From contig NW_024609839.1 in NCBI RefSeq assembly GCF_016920785.2, positions 20,709,085 to 20,773,084 on the forward strand: a stretch of 64,000 nucleotides of DNA. The letters run 5' to 3'. Source of the DNA: Ixodes scapularis. Taxonomy: Eukaryota; Arthropoda; Arachnida; Ixodida; Ixodidae. Within the stretch, counting starts at the first letter, position 1; each line of letters begins with the position of its first letter. Below the pieces are notes generated by a model. The model was not told where the DNA came from, did not search any database, and was given only the letters and a program-made list of their open reading frames with translations. Made by a program: the position numbers and the translations under genes. Below are positions 53,257-61,283 of this stretch, one piece after another.

Positions 53257-54770
53257 ATGAGCCCACTTGCGAGGCGTATAGAAACGAGCGTCGTAAAAAA
53301 GGGGACCGGCATTTTTATTCCTACCTCCGAACAGAAACGAGCGCCACCCACTGCATCACACAGCGCAGAGGCCGGACTCGGCCACCGCGCGTACATACCA
53401 AGCGCGCGCGAGGGAAGGAGAAACTTCCTCCGCCGGGAGAACTCGGCACATTTCGGGATCTATTTCACGCAGCGGATAACGCGGGCCTTTTCACACCTCG
53501 ATACCGGCGCCATCTAGAAGTTGCGCGTTCAACCACGTTTCGAGCCGCGCGCCATCTGGTGACTGAAACGGACGAATAAATAGAGGTACCGCGCCCTCTT
53601 AAGAAAAAATATGTTACAGGGTACGGCATAATTATTTGAAAAATATTTTTACGTCTTCAGGAAGTGGCGTCAATAATGTCGAAATAATACTTTAAATTAT
53701 TCTGAAAATGGACGTCAAAAAAGAAAGTGTCTGTCGGGAAATTGTTTCGCTCCATCACAAGGGCAGTGCGCGAATGCAGCCAAGATGAATGTAAGGGGAG
53801 GCGCATAAACTGGGACTCTTCCGGAGGTCCGCCCAGTCGCGTCTGAAAGAAAGCAAGCTGGTACGTAAGCTTGGGCCTCTATAGGAGCGTAACACGAAAG
53901 ACACGCTACTGAAAGAATAAACGCAGTGTCGGACACGACGATCCCTTGTCGTGTCCGCCTCCGTGTTTATTTTATTAATAACGTGTAATTCTTCCACGCG
54001 TGTTAACCTTCTAAATGTTAGACACTGTACTTGAATTTTTTCAAACTCTTTATTGAAAAAATAAGGCCTGCTATACCACACGCGAATCTCCAAGGGTATC
54101 AAGGCGGACACAACATTCGCCTGTCTACATCCGCTGGGGAAACCGGCGAAGGAAAAGACTCTGGATGTTCCTGAAGATGGAGCAGAGGCCGCCCCCGTCG
54201 GTTGCACGGGCTGTCGGTGGGTGAGCCTAGGAAGAGAAATCCACTGAGCTTCACTCGATGAGAACTCACGCGGCACTCTCACCGCTGTCAAGACGCTGTC
54301 GCACACGGGCGTCACGCACTGCATGACGCCCGTGTGTTGCCTTCATTCACAAAGCATCGGAAGTGGATGCACCTATCTTATTCAAAAGGAGAAAGAAGCT
54401 TTGTGGCGCTTGTGGATGCAAGTATAGGCACTTTCCATGCAAGCGTTTCAGTCTCGCTGGGTAACTCCATGCGATGCGTTGCTTACGATCGTAAACATTC
54501 CGAAACCAAGAGCGCCCCCTTGCTACGTTGCAGCCCCGATTTAAATCGATCCGACAACGAAATACAATCACGGAACACAAAAATTTACGCGGTGAAATTT
54601 CGGAATGTCATGCCCCCCCCCCCCCCCCCAAAAAAAAAAAAAAACAAAAAAAAAACAAAGAAAAAACGCTGCATTGCCACGCCAGCCGCACGGTGCCGAA
54701 CCAAGACACGTGATTGATAACTTTCTAAAAAAAGAATAACGGATGCGGCTCGATGGATAATAAACTGCTC
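53257..54770. other. Stretch with one long unexplained ORF
   Basis: A minus-strand frame at 54324-53755 has 189 codons, with a Ser/Pro-rich middle and RRLTRVEELHVINKINTEAD near 53990-54010. I do not recognise it. A C run and A run lie at about 54613-54643. A 13-bp hairpin (CACACGGGCGTCA, 54302-54314 with 54324-54336) overlaps the ORF start. Confidence 0.35.
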
Positions 54771-55095
54771 TCATACCAGTGGGGACACATTCGGAACACT
54801 CATAACACGCCGTAAGAAGGTTTGCTCCCGTGTTGGTGGACGCTTGGGCGCAAACCCTTGGCACACTTTCTTCCAGAAGGACACCCGACCCCGGACAGCT
54901 GGCGGTGGCTGCAAGTGCCGCCACGGAGCCGGAGTGTCGGCGTCCCCGACGGCCCATGTCCTGGCCGTCGACTGGCAGTCCGTCGAAGCCTCGGCAGGCA
55001 GGGGGTCGTCCAGGACGACACCACACCACGCTGACTCCAGACGACCCGCCAAGCCGTAGAGCTCATCAAGTTCCTCCGAGGACAGGAGGCTACTT
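54771..55095 (-). CDS. Probable host gene, last exon
   Basis: On the minus strand, after a pyrimidine-rich acceptor (CCCCTCGTTTTAG) at 55096, an open frame reads SSLLSSEELDELYGLAGRLE to a TGA at 54771. It includes VSFWKKVCQGFAPK and REQTFLRRVMSVPNVSPLV at the C terminus. The codon composition is GC-rich and protein-like. I do not recognise the family. The phase does not directly match the exon at 55616-55746, so a small exon or an alternative donor is needed between them. Confidence 0.45.
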
Positions 55096-55615
55096 CTAAA
55101 ACGAGGGGAAAAAAGAAGTGATGGTGCTCACTTACCGAGCCTCATGAAACTCAAACACTTCAAGAAAAAATGTAGTTTTGCGCATTGTTCATACGCCGCG
55201 CCAAGTAGTTCTTATTAGATTTGGTTGCTTGAGGAAGAAGCGATGCTGTTGGCATTTGAAACGTTGTCGGTTTGATAAGATATCAATGATCTAATCTACA
55301 ATGCACCTACGTATATATCAATTATCTAAATAAAGGGCAAATTAGTAATCATCCGCGAAGAGCCGGACCTTTCTTACTAGCGTTTTTGAGGTGAAAACTA
55401 GTAGAGTAGATAAGAAAAGCATCGGACACTGCTAAAGTTTTGATTCTGCTTTCCTTGTTTACGAGTATCACACGAATATTTGGCAGCGCTCCTCAGAATT
55501 GAGAGACGGCTAGCACTAGCGTACGCATCATCAACGAAGCGGGACACGCGAGTGTTCCTTGTCGTACGATAAGGCTTCGTACGGACTGTCTGTTCTGAAG
55601 CATTGAAAAACTCAC

Positions 55616-55746
55616 CTTGCTTTCACAGGCGTATTGCCACAGCTTGACTTTCTCCGTGTAGCTCAGAACTCTCTCCTGGTTTCTGACTAGCGTGTCAACT
55701 TGCTCAAATGAAAAGCAGGCCACATCCTCGAATTCGACGTCCTTTC
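55616..55746 (-). CDS. Probable host gene, internal exon
   Basis: Bounded by acceptor TTATCTTTTCAG and donor AAG then GTGAGT, it encodes GKDVEFEDVACFSFEQVDTL, then VRNQERVLSYTEKVKLWQYA and CESK. Both splice sites match consensus and the frame is open across 131 nt. It is in phase with the exon at 55909-55968. The protein family is unknown to me. Confidence 0.55.
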
Positions 55747-55908
55747 CTGAAAAGATAATGATATATAAACTTCACGTCAAACGAGCCAACAAAGTTTGTT
55801 TTGAATTAGAAGAAAATTGCCATAACTATCTCGGGAGGTGTGGTTTACATTGATTCAACAGAGCAAAGACTGATGCCTTGGCGAGACCAAGCCGCACACC
55901 TCGATTAC

Positions 55909-55968
55909 CGCCGAAAGGCAATGCATCTGTGATTACCTTGTAGCGATTCTCACTTAGATGCTGGTAAT
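55909..55968 (-). CDS. Probable host gene, internal exon
   Basis: Acceptor CATTTTTAG precedes the reading YQHLSENRYKVITDALPFG. With a donor at CGGCG then GTAATC (55903-55908) the exon is 60 nt and in phase with both neighbours. An earlier donor (CAAG then GTAATC, ending the exon at 55937) has a better consensus but breaks the phase to the next exon. Confidence 0.45.
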
Positions 55969-56010
55969 CTAAAAATGCACATGAAGCAGATATAAAATAA
56001 TCATACTTAC

Positions 56011-56042
56011 TCCCCAGGAAGTCGAGTTGAGTTTCGTCGACC
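56011..56042 (-). CDS. Probable host gene, small internal exon
   Basis: A 32-nt exon lies between acceptor CCTATTTCAG and a strong donor (A then GTAAGTATG), encoding VDETQLDFLG and in phase with the next exon through a split Asn codon. Upstream coding sequence (minus from 56134, MNISIDSTSRVAQFGSEQSL) may be a first exon, but no convincing donor ends it. Confidence 0.45.
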
Positions 56043-56756
56043 CTGAAATAGGAAACGGAAGATCCCGAGTTTGTGAGAGACTGCTCGGAGCCAAACTGCG
56101 CAACGCGAGACGTTGAATCAATAGAGATATTCATGAAGAGAGCCGAAACTTCTTAGTAAACTGCAAGGAGCTTTCGTTCCGAATGACAAGAATAACGTCG
56201 GCTGCTGCTTATAAAGCTGCGTCAGACAGGATTCCGAAATCGCATACCCGGGCATACGCCTTTGCGTTGCACTGACAAAGCCAACCAACAAACACTTTAG
56301 ATAACCAGAGTACAGCGACAACCCCACGCTGAACAATCAGGTAGTTCAGGTGTAGAGAGAGAGATGACCCAGAAAAAAATGTTTATCGCAATGCATCGCA
56401 TCGTCCCGCTGTTCCTGGACAATAAAAGCAAGAGGAACAAAGAAACACTTTCACCTCCTTCAACGCTTCAAAAAAAAAAAAATCTTCAGCATGACGCGCG
56501 TTTGAAATCTTCAAGATAAGTCGTTTTACCACAGCACTGTTTTTTCACATATTCTTGGGAGGTTAAAAAAAAAGTGGTTGTAAATAAATGTGAAAAAAAG
56601 AAATGCCCGTTTGTATATGTCTCTCCCAATAGGTGGAGAGACATAGAAAGACTCCAAAGGCTCATTTCTCGGGTGGGGGGTAGAAGGCAATGTAGTTGAG
56701 CGCGTTGCCTTTTACTTGGGCAAAAAAGAGAACATGTTACAATTTTTCAGGGTAAC
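56043..56756. other. Upstream region of the probable host gene
   Basis: May contain the 5' exon and promoter of the minus-strand gene. A weak frame at 56336-56118 has no domain. An A run sits at 56469-56481. Confidence 0.3.
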
Positions 56757-57160
56757 TTTTGGAGCGCAGCTCTCAGGCAGACGACGCCGGGTTCAGCGGC
56801 GTCGGCGTAACCGCGCGCGTCGTTTTATGGCGTTATAGTTTCCCCGCTAAATTTAGTGGGTAAACTGAATTGGCGTTGAGGTCACGTGACGTCAATTTCT
56901 CCGCTAAATTTAGCGAGGAAACTTAACCAGATAAGTTTAGCGGGGAAACTTAACCAGCTGAGTATAACGAGGAAACTGAATTCGCTAAATTTAGCAGTGA
57001 AATTTTCGATAAATTTTACGCTTAATTTAGCGGGAAAATCTTCGCTAAATCTCTAGCTAAATTGGAGGGGGAGAGGAGGAAGGCATACCCTCTCCTCCTT
57101 CTCCTCAAAAGAGCTGGAACTTTACATTACAAAGAACTGTGAAAGCCGGTAAATGCTTTT
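56757..57160 (+). mobile_element. Variable-core element E (about 404 bp)
   Basis: The left end reads TTTTGGAGCGCAGCTCTCAG, a degenerate GTTCAGCGGCGTCGGCGTAA and GCGCGCG. The right end is GGGGGAGAGGAGGAAGG, CTCTCCTCCTTCTCCTCAAA and GAGCTGG.., ending in a degenerate ACTGTGAAAGCCGG. The core (56830-57060) consists of CGCTAAATTTAGCGGG-type palindromes, as at 8815-9300. It is the most diverged and shortest copy. Confidence 0.65.
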
Positions 57161-57492
57161 GTTGCTTTATTTTTCATTTCTACAGTTTTATGGATCAACC
57201 CAGCACTTCGGCACTTCAAGCAACTCTCCTTTTTGCAAGAAAGAGTAAAAGCGCAGGCGAGCTGGTGCATAATCGTGATCTTTAAACCCTCAGACTAAAA
57301 AGAAACTTGTAGGTAAGTGAGACGGGACAGAAGAAAGAAAAGTGACACGACTCTTTTTATCTTTTTTTGTACCTCTGTTTCAAAGACTAGTTTTGCTGAA
57401 CAGCTTTGTTCGGGTTCTCCCCTGGCCTGTTGGTACTGTTTTGCGTCGTGCTGTGTTCGGAACAAACTGCCTTAGAAATTGGGTTTCCTTAA
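57161..57492. other. Gene-free stretch
   Basis: No recognisable feature; ends in the TTAA target site of the next element. Confidence 0.45.
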
Positions 57493-58629
57493 AGGGACAA
57501 TAAAGACGATTTTATTTAATTTTTTTAAATGGTGTTTTAATGCTTCTTGGGAACATAGCATGCTGCCCAATTTTTCGTAGACAATTGTGACGCGTATTTA
57601 TGTGCCTACGAAAGCAGTAAAGAAACCGAAACTGAACAATCTCCATTCTCGTTTCTGGGCCTCCGAAAACGGAGGTGACGTAGGAGTGACGTCAAGTGTG
57701 AATAGTCGGTATCGGTAGTATTTAGGAGGTCGAGACTCTGGTTACAGCGGTGGTTTATAGCAGCGCGGTGGCGCGGTCGTTTTGCCGAATCTGTCAACAT
57801 GGGCGGCAATGCCGCTCTCACGAGGGAGTTCGAGCTTCCGTTGAGTGACCGAACACCAACGGAATGGGAGTACGTGTGTGGCGGCCTCTGCCGTCACCCG
57901 ACGGAGACCGCCCAGCCGGCAACGAGCGGCCCGCATGCCGAAGGACGGACGGGGGAGATGCCGAGGGGAAAGCGGGAGCGATCCCGCCGTTTCGGGATCC
58001 GGTTCCTCCGCGAACGTCCTCTTTTCGTACTCAAAGAGCACGAACAGAAACCCACACGTGAAAACTAGCGTCGCCCGAACGAATACTGGTCTTCAGTCAA
58101 CCGTTAGAACAGCCATCTACAGCTACCATTTTGCAAAATCTTGCGAGTACCATGTTCTTTTTTAATTTTATTTTGTTTGCCCATAGTTGCTCGCTGCCGG
58201 TTTCGCGTCCAGCGTAGCAAAGAAAAAAACAATGATGCTGCTTTATTTACGGTTTAGTAATCATTTCCGGTCCGATTTATACTTTTGATGTTTCTTCAAG
58301 CAGAAATTAGAACAGTCTTTCTAAAAATCGCGAACCAAAACGTGATCGAGGGCACGTTTTTCGTTTCGACCAATCGCTGACGCGTCTCTTGTGACGTCGC
58401 GCTTCTTGGCCCCGCATCGGTCACGTGAGCTCCGCTTCTCCTGGCTTCTCCCGCAACTCCTGGGGCGTCGCTCCAGTCGATCCCGGTACGATTATTACCG
58501 CGACTGTTTAATTGATTTGCGCGGCACACAAGCGCCGGTTTCAGCTGAAATTCGGGCAACGTGGCCTGAGACGTGCCTGGAACCCTGTTCAATCGCCAAA
58601 AGATCTCCGAAATTGCCTTCATTGTCTCT
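57493..58629. mobile_element. TTAA-flanked non-autonomous DNA transposon, copy 2
   Basis: TTAA lies at 57489-57492 and 58630-58633. The ends AGGGACAATAAAG and CTTCATTGTCTCT are inverted repeats with two mismatches over 13 bases. The body aligns with 36379-37542. The open frames inside are not conserved between the copies, so no transposase is inferred. TTAA duplication suggests piggyBac-type mobilisation. Confidence 0.8.
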
Positions 58630-58633
58630 TTAA

Positions 58634-59640
58634 GGTGCAACCCCACCGTGCATGACATTTTGGTGCTTTTTTGACGGCTTATAACTTTCTATATATCTTA
58701 CAATTATAAAATTATTGTCAAATTAAAGAGCTGTTTTTCAACAATGTTTTAATGTCTCGATTTTGCTATTATTTTTAGTTGTTAGTTACTTATCCACCTT
58801 TTAATAGACCACAGTCTCTAATATTGAAAAAAATATTTCTAGAGTTATGACGTCCCATCGTCCACGATATTTTACGTGAGCGTTCGGTTGGATGTAATAA
58901 TTCAGAAAAGTAAGCAAAGAACAATACAAATAATGTATATTTTAAAATAAAAAATTAAGTTTGCAATGGTATTATTTTTGGCGCTATAAAAACGGAATCA
59001 CGTCAACTAATCAAAATAGCGAGACATTAAATTATGAAGCACGTTTTGATATTACATTTTCCAGAACTTCCAAATTAATATATTACACGTTAAGAATGTT
59101 ATAAGACCTCAAACGTTTCCCATTCAGTTACGACAAATGGTAGTTTCTTAATATAAAGTACAGATGGCGATACGTGTTCAAGAACAGCTTGATGTGCATT
59201 TTCAGTCGTGTGCCGCTTGGAACGCCACGTGAAAGACCGAAAAAGCTCCAGGGCCGGTTTGCTCATCTTGCAGCTGCGGCCGCGGCCAGGAGGGATTTTT
59301 ACGTCACGTGACCAGCTCTATGGGGACAAGGAAGTACCTATAGCGCCCCTGCCTAATGGTGGAGAGATCCGCATCGCTTCAAGCACAAAAGCCTAATTTC
59401 GCTCGCAGAAACTGATTGCAGGGACTTTCAACTGGAGTCTAATTGACCGCCCCTTTATACTGTTGGAGCGGCAGGTAAAGTTACGGCTAGGGAGGCCAAA
59501 TAGGAGCCAAAATAAAGAGAGGAAGAAGAAGGCCGGCCCAAGCGGACGCAATTTCTATCGGCTCCGTTGGGTAAGGTTTTTTCCACCGGCTCTGGTGACC
59601 CTCGGTCTCCACCGCCGGCGGTCACCGACAGCATGGCCTC
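58634..59640. other. Gene-free stretch, AT-rich then GC-richer
   Basis: 58650-59200 is AT-rich without signals; 59200-59640 is GC-richer with no recognised gene. Confidence 0.45.
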
Positions 59641-60081
59641 CCCTTAAGTGATTTAGAGCTCAACGGTACCGGTTTCGCGTTGGTGAGTGCAAGTTCACTG
59701 GACTTATGAATATATTTCGTGGCAGCCGCGTTAAGCCTAGCAGAAGCCCGGCGCGCCGCGAGCCGGTTCCATCCCGGAGGCGGCCGTCCTACTCGGCCTG
59801 ACGATGATAAGTCCACCCGCCGCACCGGTGGCTTCACAAGACCAACTTTCGGCGAGGCAGGAGGACCAGAGCCGCAGAAATTCGACAAGAGGGTACGACC
59901 CACATCACCCGTAACATCATCCCGCCACCCTCGCCGACAACCTCCATTTCAACATCGTCAGCACCTCTCTGTCATCCGTACACAATCTCATCCCATCGTC
60001 CTTAGATGCGGCGCCGCAGGCCTTCCTGGTATGGGCTACTTGCCTTTCTGCGGCACCGCGGTTCTCCTGAACCAAAATAAA

Positions 60082-60127
<46 letters not shown>
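59641..60127 (+). repeat. Probable SINE or LINE 3' end with (ATT)n tail
   Basis: The segment ends AACCAAAATAAAT followed by about fifteen ATT units (60081-60127), a polyadenylation-like signal plus microsatellite tail typical of CR1-type LINEs or their SINEs. Box-B-like GGTTCCATCCC at about 59763 hints at a tRNA-derived SINE, but this is weak. The upstream boundary is not defined. Confidence 0.4.
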
Positions 60128-60140
60128 TTTCGCTGCGGAG

Positions 60141-61283
60141 ATGCCGCCCAGCAAGGATGCATGTCTGATTTGCTCTCGCTGTTTTTACGGACGACAAAGA
60201 TTTCTTCGCTGCACTGAGTGCCAACTTCGCGCTCATACGAAGTGCGTATGCTTTCCGGAGACCGAACGCACATTTCTTCAGCGTGAGGTGAGCGCATTTG
60301 TCTGCCAAAGCTGTGCCAAGATCAACGGTGGAGCTAGGCCTAACGTCAGCGGCGTGGTCTCCGGTGACCCCGACGACCAGTTCGCCCGCTCTCCTCCTCC
60401 GCCATCGGCCTCCCCTACTCGTCCGGCGACGCTGCCTGCCTCCTCTCCCGATGGCCTCGACGCACGTGGGGACGCCAGCCTTCAGTCCCTTCGGTCCCTT
60501 CTCCTCGACGCGCTGGAAGGAATTTCTTTCCTCACCGAGGAGGTTGCTTCCCTCAGTGAAGACAACGCGCGTCTCCGTCGTGAGCAGAGACAGCAGGCGG
60601 AGCTCCAGGCAGGCTCCATCGCCTGCCTCCGGGCGGAAGTTCGCAGCTTACGCGATGTGCTTGGCAAGCGTGCAAGAACTGATGTTGAAGTTCAGGCAGG
60701 GCCCTGTGGAGGAAAAACATTTGCTGCAGCCCTGCGCTTCCCTCCTGCCTCGGCTCTCTCTGCAAAGCCTGCAGGTGCACCAGCAGACGGGACGACGAAA
60801 GATGATGCGCTGCCTGCTAAGCCGAACCCCATGAGCCCGCAGGCACCGGTTTCTGCGCTGGTGAGCGAGACGTCGGCAGATGATCCACTTCCTGTGAAGC
60901 CCAATTCGATCAGCCCGAAGGCTCGAATCCCCGCGCAAGCCGGAGCGTCCGTGGCGTGCAAGCTTAGCGTTGCCCCCTCATCTTCCCGCCGGAGGGCATT
61001 GTTTGTGACCAAGCTGGATCCGGTCACCACCTCTACTGACGTCGTTGGGCATCTGTGTTCCCTCGATGTGGAAAACTTGAAGTGCCACCGACTGAAGACT
61101 CGCTACAACACTTACGCCTCTTTTCACGTCTCTGTAGCTGCCGAAGACTTTGAGAAACTCTCTGACCCTGCTTTGTGGCCGAAGGATTGTCTTTTTAAAC
61201 CTTTCAGAGGCGCTCTTCGTCAAGAACTCCTTCACTCGTCTGAAGAAGCCCACAAGCCCAACACTAAATACAAAGATGAGTAA
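60141..61283 (+). CDS. LINE ORF1 protein with PHD finger
   Basis: The 380-residue frame is intact. Residues 8-58 form a C4HC3 PHD-type zinc finger (C8-x2-C11, C24-x2-C27, H32-x2-C35, C55-x2-C58). Residues about 120-185 are heptad-like (LLLDALEGISFLTEEVASLS, EDNARLRREQ) and probably coil. A Pro/Ala-rich linker follows. Residues about 285-365 (RRALFVTKLDPVTTSTDVV) resemble an RRM-like RNA-binding domain. It should bind LINE RNA as a nucleoprotein. The ATG follows the ATT tail by only 13 bases, so the 5' UTR is missing or very short. The stop overlaps the start of ORF2 (ATGAGTAA). Confidence 0.82.
   Translation: MPPSKDACLICSRCFYGRQRFLRCTECQLRAHTKCVCFPETERTFLQREVSAFVCQSCAKINGGARPNVSGVVSGDPDDQFARSPPPPSASPTRPATLPASSPDGLDARGDASLQSLRSLLLDALEGISFLTEEVASLSEDNARLRREQRQQAELQAGSIACLRAEVRSLRDVLGKRARTDVEVQAGPCGGKTFAAALRFPPASALSAKPAGAPADGTTKDDALPAKPNPMSPQAPVSALVSETSADDPLPVKPNSISPKARIPAQAGASVACKLSVAPSSSRRRALFVTKLDPVTTSTDVVGHLCSLDVENLKCHRLKTRYNTYASFHVSVAAEDFEKLSDPALWPKDCLFKPFRGALRQELLHSSEEAHKPNTKYKDE

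Noticed and set aside
59719..60168. 149-codon protein ending in a poly-Tyr run
   Set aside because: The Tyr run is the (ATT)n microsatellite and the frame crosses a retroposon tail into LINE ORF1.
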